Shown: one piece after another, positions 7,685 through 15,890 of the stretch
Layout of the letters: each line of letters begins with the position of its first letter
Numbering within the stretch: the first letter of the stretch is position 1
Origin: Eutrophocola sp965662685
GTDB taxonomy: Bacteria > Pseudomonadota > Gammaproteobacteria > Pseudomonadales > Pseudohongiellaceae
Direction: 5' to 3'
Assembly: GCA_965662685.1 (NCBI GenBank)
Contig: CBFIIQ010000039.1
Span: 1 to 30,837, forward strand
Length of the DNA stretch: 30,837 bases
Notes under the pieces: generated by a model
What the model was told of the DNA's origin: nothing
The model's input: only the letters and a program-made list of their open reading frames with translations
The model's database searches: none
Made by a program: the position numbers and the translations under genes

Positions 7685-9550
7685 ATGATGAGTGAACAAA
7701 CTATGTCGCAAATCCTGAAATCTTTTACCTTGTCTTTATTGATCCTGCCATCGATATTTTTTTGCTTTCAGGCAAGTGCGCAGGAGAGTGCCTATCCCCT
7801 GCAAATGAGCAGCAACCGCACCAGCCATCGTCCTGAGGTACCAGGTCCTAATGGTCTGGTCAGCGCCGGTCACCCTCTGGCCGCGATGTCAGGTCTGCAA
7901 ATTCTGATGGCCGGCGGCAATGCCATCGATGCCTCGGTTGCCACCCTGGCCACATTAAATGTAGTACGTCCGCAAATGTCAGGCGCCGGCGGTAATGGCT
8001 TTGTCACCTATTTTGACCAGGCCTCCGGGGAAGTGTTGTCGTTGAATGCTACCGGTGCTGCGCCGCTGTTACTGGACGCCGCTCTGCTGAGTCCGGAAGA
8101 TTTAAACAAGGGCATTAATGCCGGTGTGGTACCAGGCTTGTTTGGCGGCTGGGTTTCATTGCTGCAAAACCATGGCACCATGTCTTTAGCTGAGGTTATT
8201 GCGCCAGCTATTGGCTATGCCCGTGACGGACATCCACTGGAAAGCTCGGTTGCCAGTGGTATCGCTTCTTCACAGGCGCTATTCGAACAATTCCCTGCTA
8301 GTGCTGCCCAGTTTCTGCCTGGCGGTCGCGCTCCCGTCGCTGGCGAATTATTTAAAATGACGGCGCTCGCGCTGACTTTTCAGAAACTCGTTGATGCCGA
8401 AGCGCAGGCATTGGCTAATGGTGCAGATCGGGTTGAGGCCTTACAGGCAGCTTTCGATCGTTTTTATAAAGGCGATATCGCCAATGAGATGGCACGCTTC
8501 TATGAAGTAAATGGCGGTCTGTTTCGTCTTGAGGATTTCTCCCGCTACCAGGCAAGCTGGGAGCAACCGGTGCATATCAAATACCGTGGCTATGACATTT
8601 ACTCATCACCACCCTCTTCCCGTGGTGGCCTCGAAGTATTGATGCAACTGAAACTGGTGGAAGGCTTTGACCTTGGTGCCATGGACTCCAATGATCCTGA
8701 AGTAACCCATATTCTTGCTGAAGCCATCAAGCTTGCCAAAGCCGATATCTATCACTTTGTTGCCGATCCAACTATTTACACGATTCCCGTTGAAGCCATG
8801 CTCAGTGATGAGTACGCCGCGTCCCGGCGTCAGCTAATCAAGCTTGATCAGCACATGACTTTTCCAGGACCAGGCAAACCCGCCGGCTATGAGAATTCCA
8901 CCGCCTACCGCCAACACCTGTTGCCAAAACAGGAAATCGCTGCCAGGCGCGAGCAATCCTTTGCCGGCAGCACCACCAGTTTTTCCATTAGGGACAAGGA
9001 CGGTAATGTCGTAGCATCCACACCCACCCATGGCGGTGCCTTTGGTACCGGTGTCGTGGTGGGCAATACCGGACTGACATTTAATAATGGCACCCGCATA
9101 GGTTCATCCTCTCCCTACCCGGAAGATGTAAACTATGCCCGCGGCGGACAAATTCCAATCCTCAATAATTCCCCCGTCATTGTGATGAAAGACGGTGAAT
9201 TTATTATGTCTCTGGGAAGTCCCGGCGGCGAAACCATTGGCCAAACCCAGTTTCAGGTGCTGGTGAATGTGCTGGATTTTGGCATGCCGGTCCAGGCCGC
9301 CATTGAAGCCCCGCGTTTCAGCCTGTTTGCCGAGCCCAATTTTTATAAGGAAGGTGCAGTTATCACCATGCGCATTGAAGACCGCATTTCCATTGAGCAG
9401 TTTGAAGGTTTGCGCGTCAGAGGTCACGAGGTTCAGCTGGCACCCTCGTTTTCACTTGGCAGCATTCAGGCCATTTTAAGAAATGAGGAATTTAACACCG
9501 TTACGGCTGGTGCTGACCCGCGCCGGGCAGCTTACGCCGTTGGCTGGTAA
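7685..9550 (+). CDS. Gamma-glutamyltransferase family protein (periplasmic)
   Basis: A 621-residue Ntn-hydrolase precursor that normally self-cleaves into two subunits and transfers or hydrolyses gamma-glutamyl groups, for example from glutathione. A signal peptide with core LSLLILPSIFFCFQASA is at the N terminus. The large-subunit part includes GGNAIDASVATLATLNVVRPQMSG-like family sequence. The self-processing site is STTSFSIRDKDGN, placing the catalytic Thr at residue 430, and the oxyanion/binding segment GSPGGETIGQTQFQ follows. After the nucleophile, the usual TLN-TTFG element is replaced by a PTHGGAFGTG version, so substrate preference may differ from E. coli Ggt. ATGs at 7685, 7688 and 7706 are possible starts; the last would still leave a complete signal peptide. 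Confidence 0.92.
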   Translation: MMSEQTMSQILKSFTLSLLILPSIFFCFQASAQESAYPLQMSSNRTSHRPEVPGPNGLVSAGHPLAAMSGLQILMAGGNAIDASVATLATLNVVRPQMSGAGGNGFVTYFDQASGEVLSLNATGAAPLLLDAALLSPEDLNKGINAGVVPGLFGGWVSLLQNHGTMSLAEVIAPAIGYARDGHPLESSVASGIASSQALFEQFPASAAQFLPGGRAPVAGELFKMTALALTFQKLVDAEAQALANGADRVEALQAAFDRFYKGDIANEMARFYEVNGGLFRLEDFSRYQASWEQPVHIKYRGYDIYSSPPSSRGGLEVLMQLKLVEGFDLGAMDSNDPEVTHILAEAIKLAKADIYHFVADPTIYTIPVEAMLSDEYAASRRQLIKLDQHMTFPGPGKPAGYENSTAYRQHLLPKQEIAARREQSFAGSTTSFSIRDKDGNVVASTPTHGGAFGTGVVVGNTGLTFNNGTRIGSSSPYPEDVNYARGGQIPILNNSPVIVMKDGEFIMSLGSPGGETIGQTQFQVLVNVLDFGMPVQAAIEAPRFSLFAEPNFYKEGAVITMRIEDRISIEQFEGLRVRGHEVQLAPSFSLGSIQAILRNEEFNTVTAGADPRRAAYAVGW

Positions 9551-9603
9551 TCGATCTTCACACAATTTTTTTCACTAAAAAATTAAACCTTCAGGAAAAC
9601 ACC

Positions 9604-10635
9604 ATGAAGCATCTTTCTTTATCCCTTTCATTTGCAGGCTCCTTTAACGCTTCGCTAAAGCGATATTTCAAAGCGGCGTTTTGTTTGTTTGCAACACTGC
9701 TTGTTTGCGCCTGCCAATCACCGTCCACTGTCAGCATGGACACCGAGAACCCGGCAACTCCATGGAACTGGTCAGAACAGTTTGTTACCAGCCAGGTTAA
9801 TCACGTACGCGCCGGCAGAGACCTGAATCCGGATAGCTGGCCGGGTGGTGCCAGGGTCGCGGTGCTACTGTCCTATGATGTGGATAACGAAACCGTGATG
9901 GGACTGCGCAATGGTGAAATCAGCGTAGGCCCCCTATCGCAGGGACAGTACGGTCATCGGGTGGCGCTGCCACGACTGGTCAGCTTAATGGATAACAATG
10001 AGATTCCAGCGACTTTCTTTTTTCCGGCCTGGAGTCTGAAGATCGCGCCAGAGCAAGCTGAGGTGATCAATGCCTCCGGCCAGCATGAGATAGCCGTTCA
10101 TGGCTGGATCCATGAATTAAACACAGCACTGGATGCTGAAACCGAAGAACGCCTGCTGCGTCAGGCCACTGATGAAATTGAAGCAATCACCGGCCGACGC
10201 CCGGTGGGCTATCGAGCGCCCTCCTGGAATCACAGCCCCAACACCCTGAGCATTGTGCGCGAGATGGGGTTCTTATATGAAAGCTCACTGATGCATGATG
10301 ACCGCCCCTATGAATTGCTGCAGGATGGCGAAGCTACCGGCCTCGTCGAACTCCCGGTAGAGTGGATACTGGACGACGCGCCACTGTTTAACCCAAGGGG
10401 CAACAGCTATATGAATCCACGGGATGTGATGCAGGTATGGATTGATGAATTTGATGTAGCCTGGGAAGAAGGCACCATGTTTCTATTAACCATGCATCCC
10501 CATGTCAGCGGCCATCGCTCACGCATCGTCGCTCTGGAAGGTCTTATAGAACACATCAAAGCCAAAGGCGGCGTCTGGTTCGGCACCCACGAAGCCGCGG
10601 CACGATATGTAAAATCCCAGGCAGGAATGAATTAG
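9604..10635 (+). CDS. Polysaccharide deacetylase family lipoprotein (NodB/CE4, PuuE/PgdA-like)
   Basis: A 343-residue NodB-fold protein. A long N-terminal region ends in the lipobox LLVCAC, so it is probably lipid-anchored. The catalytic domain starts with VAVLLSYDVDNE, where the tandem Asp residues match the CE4 metal/base motif. HGWIHE supplies the HxxxH pair and RPVGYRAPSWNHS is the third motif. MHPHVSGHRSR near the end carries the last catalytic His. This arrangement resembles the PuuE/Helicobacter PgdA-like branch, whose members act on peptidoglycan or on small cyclic amides such as allantoin, so the substrate cannot be fixed. The start ATG at 9604 has AGGAAAA just before it (9593-9599). 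The gene is 53 bases behind the gamma-glutamyltransferase gene, consistent with one operon. Confidence 0.88.
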   Translation: MKHLSLSLSFAGSFNASLKRYFKAAFCLFATLLVCACQSPSTVSMDTENPATPWNWSEQFVTSQVNHVRAGRDLNPDSWPGGARVAVLLSYDVDNETVMGLRNGEISVGPLSQGQYGHRVALPRLVSLMDNNEIPATFFFPAWSLKIAPEQAEVINASGQHEIAVHGWIHELNTALDAETEERLLRQATDEIEAITGRRPVGYRAPSWNHSPNTLSIVREMGFLYESSLMHDDRPYELLQDGEATGLVELPVEWILDDAPLFNPRGNSYMNPRDVMQVWIDEFDVAWEEGTMFLLTMHPHVSGHRSRIVALEGLIEHIKAKGGVWFGTHEAAARYVKSQAGMN

Positions 10636-10662
10636 CAGTTACAACGGTCCCCTTCTGCCAGA

Positions 10663-10703
10663 ATAAAAGCGTTAAGTCGAAATCCTCAACTTAACGCTTT
10701 TAT
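10663..10703. terminator. Bidirectional intrinsic terminator
   Basis: A perfect 15-bp stem (10663-10677 with 10689-10703) encloses an 11-base loop. The stem begins with A-rich bases and ends with CTTTTAT. Both flanks therefore give a U-run in the transcript of the respective strand, so it can serve both the + strand deacetylase gene and the - strand secreted-protein gene that converges on it. Confidence 0.85.
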
Positions 10704-10705
10704 CT

Positions 10706-10726
10706 TTTATCCTTTATCCTTTATCC
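10706..10726. repeat. Three tandem copies of heptamer TTTATCC
   Basis: Three exact head-to-tail copies of TTTATCC sit directly after the terminator hairpin and before the end of the - strand gene. It is a pyrimidine-rich microsatellite-like tract in non-coding DNA. Confidence 0.7.
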
Positions 10727-10736
10727 TTTTTCCGCC

Positions 10737-12191
10737 TCATTCAAAACTGAATATATCCTCGCCTTCTTCCGGAGCCTCCATATCCTGCTCATGAAACTGC
10801 CGCCAGTTTGCCGCCCAGGGACGTCCGAACATATCCGGCACCTGGTACTCAATCACTTCACCCGGTGCTACCGGTGTGGCTACGCCGCTGACATTAAAAA
10901 TCGACTGCACACACTCGATAAACTGATACGGATCACCGTCGTTAAGTCCACCCTGCCGCTCCAGGTTTCGCACGATACGAATGGGTTCCACTAAAGCCTC
11001 AGGATCATAAAATACTGCTTCGTGATTGAGCCCGTATACTGCTCCACTGTCATCACGATTGGCCGTATAAATTTCCACCACCTGAAGTTTATTGGAAAAC
11101 TCCATGCCGCCATGCACCTTCCAGCCCTGAATATTGGACGTCCAGGTGATTAATACCTCGCCATCCCAAAATCCTATGGTTTCTCCATACCACTGCGGGA
11201 CATCTGCCCCCAGTCTCGGAACAACTCCTGACATATTAAAACTGCGACCGATATGGATATTGGTAATAAAGTTGTCGGCATCACCCGCCAGAATCTGCAC
11301 CAGCTCAGGTGTCACCAGTATCTGATGGGGCTGATTGGTTACCCCATGGTAATGAAAGCGGCGCATAAAGCCTTCAGGCCAGCAAAACATGGCAGGCCAT
11401 TGTGCGGCATTGGTATTGCCATGGTGGTAGGCTTCCTGCACAAAGCGCGTCTGATATTCCTCGGTCATCAGCGACAAAATGGTAGGCACCTGATTCCAGA
11501 ACAGCTCGGCATTCCAGTTCTGCCCGCGCGGCCAGACATAACGTCCATTCCAGTCGCCGGGTACCGTGCCATAATTATGTTGTGTTGGCCCACCCCGTGA
11601 CCGGGTTTCTTCCAGCAGGGCCTGATAGTGGGCCCGGGCAGACTCGAATGCATAGGGGCTGATGATGGCTGCGCGCGGATAGTCGCGATCACAATAGCCC
11701 CAGGCGGCGGTGCGCGGCGGGTCATTGCCGATCAATCCTGTGGACCATTGCGCCTGAATGGCTTCAGAGCTGTTGCAGCGAAAATAGCGGGGATCACTCC
11801 AGTACTGGCGATCAGCGTAGAAATCTTCAGAGGTAAACAGGTCAATGGGTAATGGCTCAACCCCTTCCGGAACCGCGCCATTCACAGCAGAGGCATGAAT
11901 CATTCCTCTACCCGCGCCGTCTGTGCCAACCTCACCATCCCGGAAGGGGCCCACCATCCAGTATTGTTCCGGGTAGCCTGAAATCTCCGCAGGCGGATAG
12001 GCTTCCAATTGCTCCGGGGGGGTTCTTCTTGCTCCAGGAATGGCAGGAACCAAAGGAGCCCCTCTGCCCACGCTGTCAACATCCATGACAGCTACCTCTT
12101 GCGCGGAGGCCGTTAATCCATGAAGCCCTGCCACCCCAAGAAATACCCCCCCTGCCAAAATAAAAACAGCCATGTGCCTGTTCTTTTCCAT
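10737..12191 (-). CDS. Secreted protein of unknown function (WYG-E-x-G-F-W-x-G family)
   Basis: About 484 residues with a signal peptide (VFILAGGVFLGVAGLHGLTASA/QE). No characterised domain was recognised. A central block, WYGETIGFWDGEVLITWTSN, resembles the WYGDSVGxWEGDTLVVxT block seen in many uncharacterised exported proteins of Proteobacteria and Acidobacteria, so it is probably a member or relative of that group. The N-terminal third is rich in Pro, Gly and Tyr, and two Cys-containing segments (YFRCNSSE, WGYCDRDYP) could form a disulfide. The start is set at ATG 12191 because a strong AGGGGG precedes it by about seven bases; the frame opens earlier at a TTG (12215). It ends convergent with the deacetylase gene and is divergent from the metallo-beta-lactamase-fold gene. 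Confidence 0.8.
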   Translation of the reverse strand: MEKNRHMAVFILAGGVFLGVAGLHGLTASAQEVAVMDVDSVGRGAPLVPAIPGARRTPPEQLEAYPPAEISGYPEQYWMVGPFRDGEVGTDGAGRGMIHASAVNGAVPEGVEPLPIDLFTSEDFYADRQYWSDPRYFRCNSSEAIQAQWSTGLIGNDPPRTAAWGYCDRDYPRAAIISPYAFESARAHYQALLEETRSRGGPTQHNYGTVPGDWNGRYVWPRGQNWNAELFWNQVPTILSLMTEEYQTRFVQEAYHHGNTNAAQWPAMFCWPEGFMRRFHYHGVTNQPHQILVTPELVQILAGDADNFITNIHIGRSFNMSGVVPRLGADVPQWYGETIGFWDGEVLITWTSNIQGWKVHGGMEFSNKLQVVEIYTANRDDSGAVYGLNHEAVFYDPEALVEPIRIVRNLERQGGLNDGDPYQFIECVQSIFNVSGVATPVAPGEVIEYQVPDMFGRPWAANWRQFHEQDMEAPEEGEDIFSFE

Positions 12192-12370
12192 TACAGCCCC
12201 CTGAAAATCAGGCAATTGATATGCCCTGGATCACTTATTCTACTTCCCCTGTAAGTGAAGCAGTATAGGTACAACAAGGCTACCAATCCATCAGGGCTTT
12301 AATTCCATTCCCAATTGCCTGTAGAATCGAGCGTTCAATTCTGGATATACCAGTTTAGGGGGAAATTACC

Positions 12371-13846
12371 GTGCTTAAGAATAAAAACAGTCTCACTACT
12401 ATTTGCCTGTCATTTTGCTTTTCGTTGATATCGTTTAACGCCATGGCTCAAAATGCAGATGCCCTGATTGCCAATGCCCGGGAAGCATTAGGCAATGTTC
12501 GCTCCGTCACATATTCGGGATCAGCCAGAAATGTTGCGTTCCAGCAATGTGGTGCCAGTGCCGTGTCATTGATTTGCAATGACACACATAATCCAATGCG
12601 TCCCATTACCGATTACATCAGTGTTATCGACCTGTCCGCACCGGCAATGCGTCATACCGGCGCTACCATGAATATCGGTTCCGGCGGTTCCACCGCTGTC
12701 AGTGCCGGCACTTTTTTCCAGCAAGTGACTTCCGACCAGGCCGATCTGTCTGAGTCCTGGGCTAATTCGCTGGAGTTTTATATTACGCCCTGGGGATTCC
12801 TCAAAGGTGCCGCTGAAAACCGGGCGACTTCAAATCGCCGCACAATGAATGGCAACAGCTATATGGTATTGAGCTGGAGTCCCGAAGTGAAAGCGCCTTC
12901 TGGAGCAAGCTATGTAATCAATGGCTACCTGAATGATGACAACCTGGTCGAATATGTAGAAACCTGGGTGGGTGACAACATCATGGGTGATATGCATATT
13001 TTGGCGTCATACATGGGCTGGCGCGACTTCGGCGGCTTTCTTGCCCCCACCCAGATTTCGCAAACCCGAGGCGGCTGGCCTTTCTTTGAAGTCGACATAA
13101 CGGCCGCTGATGCCAATATGCGCAATGTTGCCTCCATGCTGCCTGCACCAGAGTCCAATGCACGAGGCTTTGGCGGTGGCGGCCCCGTCAATGTCATGCC
13201 GGAGCAGTTAGGTGATGGTTTTTATCGCCTTACTACCGGTCCCGGAAGTTATGATTCACTGATCGTAGAGTTTGAAGATCACATCATGATGCTGGAAGCT
13301 GGAGCCAGTCATGCAGTAATCGCGGCTTATATAGAAGAGTCAAAACGACTGATTCCCAACAAGCCCATTCGCTACATAATGAATACCCATCCTCATTCTG
13401 ACCATACTGCCGGCTTGCCTGTGGTAATTGCCGAGGGGGCTACCATTATCACCCAGGCCAATAACCAGGAGTTTTTCGAGCGCGCCCTTAACACACCGCG
13501 CACCCTGCTCGATGATGCGCTGGCCAGAAACCCGCAAAAAGTCTGGGTTGAAGCCGTGGATACCAAGGCGGTATACAGCGATGGCAAGCGCAGCGTTGAG
13601 ATGTACCACATTTATCCGGCACCACATTCCAATGGTTTGCTGGTGGCGTATTTCCCTGAGGAGAAGGTGCTTTTCCAGGGTGACTTTTCCCTGCCAGCAC
13701 CGGGTGGCGTCGGCAACGATCATGTTCAGGCTCTGGTACCGGCACTGGAGAAATTGGGTGTGACTGACTTTGAACGTTATATCAATGTTCACGCCAGCGC
13801 AGAACCTCAAACCAGGGCCATGCTTTGGGATGCGGTTGGTAAATAG
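12371..13846 (+). CDS. Secreted MBL-fold metallo-hydrolase
   Basis: A 491-residue exported protein. It starts at GTG 12371 and has a signal peptide ending NAMA/QN. Residues ~25-270 are a beta-rich N-terminal domain reminiscent of lipoprotein-carrier-like folds; no motif was recognised there. The C-terminal part (~290-491) is a metallo-beta-lactamase fold with THPHSDH (ligands at 340-345). It continues with PAPHSNG (third His), LFQGDFSLP (bridging Asp) and INVHAS (last His), so both zinc sites look intact. Such two-domain secreted MBL proteins are usually annotated only by fold; the substrate is unknown. No antibiotic-resistance role should be inferred, because the family is broad. The REP pair lies directly downstream. 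Confidence 0.88.
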   Translation: MLKNKNSLTTICLSFCFSLISFNAMAQNADALIANAREALGNVRSVTYSGSARNVAFQQCGASAVSLICNDTHNPMRPITDYISVIDLSAPAMRHTGATMNIGSGGSTAVSAGTFFQQVTSDQADLSESWANSLEFYITPWGFLKGAAENRATSNRRTMNGNSYMVLSWSPEVKAPSGASYVINGYLNDDNLVEYVETWVGDNIMGDMHILASYMGWRDFGGFLAPTQISQTRGGWPFFEVDITAADANMRNVASMLPAPESNARGFGGGGPVNVMPEQLGDGFYRLTTGPGSYDSLIVEFEDHIMMLEAGASHAVIAAYIEESKRLIPNKPIRYIMNTHPHSDHTAGLPVVIAEGATIITQANNQEFFERALNTPRTLLDDALARNPQKVWVEAVDTKAVYSDGKRSVEMYHIYPAPHSNGLLVAYFPEEKVLFQGDFSLPAPGGVGNDHVQALVPALEKLGVTDFERYINVHASAEPQTRAMLWDAVGK

Positions 13847-14273
13847 GGTTTCGCCTGAAGGTTAATACGGAACCCGTTTTCCATTAATCCTGTCGGATGC
13901 GCTGCGCATCCGGCGGGATATGGTTCCGCAAATACCTTCAAGCAAATACCCATCCATAGTGCAAAACGAAGATTAAAAGATACTTTCCAGGATAAACAGG
14001 TCGGATAAGGCTCGCAGAGCCGCCATCCGACAGGGCCTCTGCAAAACCACAAATTTTACTTCAGCACAATAATCCTTCTATTCCCGGCCTGTTAGTCCGA
14101 CCTCTCGCTTTAATTTGATGGCCTGATAGTGTAAAGTGCGCGCCTTCGCTGTACTTCCCTGTCCTGATGTCGGCTGTTTCACTCGGCCTACCCCAAAGAT
14201 TCCAAGTACTTATTTACCGAAACACATAATTTTTTTCGGCGTTGTGTTTTGTATTGAAACCAGAAAGGCCTGA
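13847..14273. other. 427-base intergenic region containing a REP pair
   Basis: The first ~190 bases are dominated by two REP-like palindromes in opposite orientation. The remaining ~230 bases are AT-rich leader before the SulP gene, with an AAAGG ribosome binding site at 14263-14267. No protein-coding signal was seen; short frames here are interrupted and lack support. Confidence 0.6.
13889..14035. repeat. Inverted pair of REP palindromes (REPIN-like element)
   Basis: REP 1 (13889-13917) is an almost continuous hairpin: CGGATGCG and CGCATCCG pair perfectly around CTG, and the outer bases CCTGT/GCGGG extend it with G-T pairs. REP 2 (13999-14035) pairs TCGGAT with ATCCGA and GGCTC with GAGCC around GCA, with an internal bulge. 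Read on the - strand, REP 2 begins with the same 11-mer, CCTGTCGGATG, that starts REP 1, so the two are inverted copies with a shared head about 80 bases apart. This matches the REP doublet (REPIN) architecture known from enterobacteria and pseudomonads. No transposase of the RAYT type is in the window. Confidence 0.75.
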
Positions 14274-15812
14274 ATGAATTACGTATTAAACCTGTTCGAC
14301 CGCTCCAAACACATTAATGTCCTCACCGAGATCCTGTCCGGGTTAACGGTCTCTCTCGCTCTTGTTCCTGAAGCCATTGCTTTTGCCCTGATCGCGGGAT
14401 TATCTCCACTTACCGGGCTATATGCTGCCTTCAGCATTGGCCTGATTACTGCTGTATTTGGAGGGCGCCCAGGCATGATTTCCGGTGCCACCGGTGCCAT
14501 TGCCGTGGTCATTGTCAGCCTGGCACAAAGTCATGGCGTCGAATACATATTCGCTACCGTTATTCTTGCCGGACTTATCCAGATGACAGCGGGCTTTCTC
14601 AAGCTCGGCAAGTTTATTCGACTGGTGCCGCACTCGGTCATGTTTGGTTTTGTTAACGGCCTGGCAATTGTTATCTTTCTTGCACAACTGGCGTCCTTCA
14701 AGGTCAGCGGGGCTGATGGTGAACTCGACTGGATGATTGGCTCGCAACTGCACATCATGCTTGGCCTGGTTCTGCTCACCATGATCATCATCTGGGGTCT
14801 GCCTAAACTTACCAAGGTTATTCCGGCTTCGCTGGCCGCGATTCTGGTGGTGTCTGCCATTGTGCTTGGCCTGGATATCGATACCCGCAATGTCGGTGAC
14901 ATCAGTTCCATCAAGGGGGGCTTTCCGCCTTTTCATATTCCCGATATTCCACTGACTCTGGCAACACTGAAAATCATTTTTCCCTATGCCTTTATCGTGG
15001 CAGGTGTCGGCCTGATCGAAAGCCTGCTGACCCTGAACCTGATTGATGAAATCACGGAAACCCGCGGCAAGAGTAATAAGGAAGCGGTAGCTCAGGGCAT
15101 GGCAAATTTTGTTACCGGTTTTTTCTCCGGCATGGGTGGCTGTGCCATGATAGGCCAGAGCCTGATCAATATTTCTTCCGGTGCCAGGGAACGCCTGTCT
15201 GGCATTGTCGCTTCGGTAATGCTACTGGTGTTCATTATGTTTGGTGCGGAATATATTGAAAAGATGCCCATCGCGGCACTGACCGGATTAATGATCATGG
15301 TAGCCATCGGTACCTTTGAATGGGCCAGCATCAAAGCCATTGGCAAAATGCCTAACGGGGACAACCTGGTGGGTTTTCTGGTAGCAGCCATTACCGTATT
15401 GCTGCATAACCTGGCACTGGCGGTTTTGATCGGGGTGATAATTTCCGCACTGGTGTTTGCCTGGGAAAACGCCAAACGTATTCGTGCCAGAAAATATATC
15501 GATGAAGACGGCACCAAGCATTATGAAATCTATGGCCCACTGTTTTTTGGTTCAACCCAGGCCTTTGCAGAAAAGTTTGATGTGGGCAGCGACCCGGACA
15601 AGGTAATAATTGATTTCAGGGAAAGCCGGGTAAACGATATGTCAGGCATTGAAGCCCTGAACAAAATTACTGAAAGATATTTCAGAGCTGGCAAGGAATT
15701 GCACTTGCGCCATCTCAGCCCCGACTGTCTGCAGCTGCTAAAAAATGCAGAGAAGATCATCGATGTAAATATCATTGAAGATCCTACCTACAAGGTAGCA
15801 GTGGAAATTTAA
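14274..15812 (+). CDS. SulP family inorganic anion transporter with STAS domain
   Basis: A 512-residue inner-membrane transporter. It opens with the SulP signature region (LTEILSGLTVSLALVPEAIAFALIAGLSPLTGLYAAF). About ten or more hydrophobic segments follow to residue ~400, including GRPGMISGATGAIAVVIV and GGCAMIGQSLINISSGARERLSGI, typical of SLC26/SulP proteins. A cytoplasmic STAS domain covers ~415-510 (YGPLFFGSTQAF, then DFRESRVNDMSGIEAL). Members carry sulfate, bicarbonate (BicA), dicarboxylates or other anions. No adjacent carbonic anhydrase or sulfate assimilation gene helps decide, so the substrate remains open. ATG 14274 is preceded by AAAGGCC at a suitable distance. Confidence 0.93.
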   Translation: MNYVLNLFDRSKHINVLTEILSGLTVSLALVPEAIAFALIAGLSPLTGLYAAFSIGLITAVFGGRPGMISGATGAIAVVIVSLAQSHGVEYIFATVILAGLIQMTAGFLKLGKFIRLVPHSVMFGFVNGLAIVIFLAQLASFKVSGADGELDWMIGSQLHIMLGLVLLTMIIIWGLPKLTKVIPASLAAILVVSAIVLGLDIDTRNVGDISSIKGGFPPFHIPDIPLTLATLKIIFPYAFIVAGVGLIESLLTLNLIDEITETRGKSNKEAVAQGMANFVTGFFSGMGGCAMIGQSLINISSGARERLSGIVASVMLLVFIMFGAEYIEKMPIAALTGLMIMVAIGTFEWASIKAIGKMPNGDNLVGFLVAAITVLLHNLALAVLIGVIISALVFAWENAKRIRARKYIDEDGTKHYEIYGPLFFGSTQAFAEKFDVGSDPDKVIIDFRESRVNDMSGIEALNKITERYFRAGKELHLRHLSPDCLQLLKNAEKIIDVNIIEDPTYKVAVEI

Positions 15813-15825
15813 AACTGGAATAAAG

Positions 15826-15857
15826 AAAGCCCTGCAAAACTTCAGCAAGGCTTTTTT
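15826..15857. terminator. Intrinsic terminator after the SulP gene
   Basis: AAAGCC-C-TGC pairs with GCA-A-GGCTTT across a nine-base loop, with one mismatch, and is followed by six T residues at 15852-15857. It lies 14 bases after the SulP stop codon. The A-run at its left side means it may also end the opposing helicase transcript. Confidence 0.8.
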
Positions 15858-15890
15858 CTATTTAACAATTCTGTTCACCAACACTGCCTG

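Noticed and set aside
11253..11600. 115-aa + strand frame opposite the secreted protein gene
   Set aside because: Shadow frame; the - strand has a signal peptide, a strong ribosome binding site and a recognisable conserved block.
12371..13846. Beta-lactam resistance gene
   Set aside because: Only the general metallo-beta-lactamase fold is present, with a large extra N-terminal domain; the fold covers many unrelated hydrolases.
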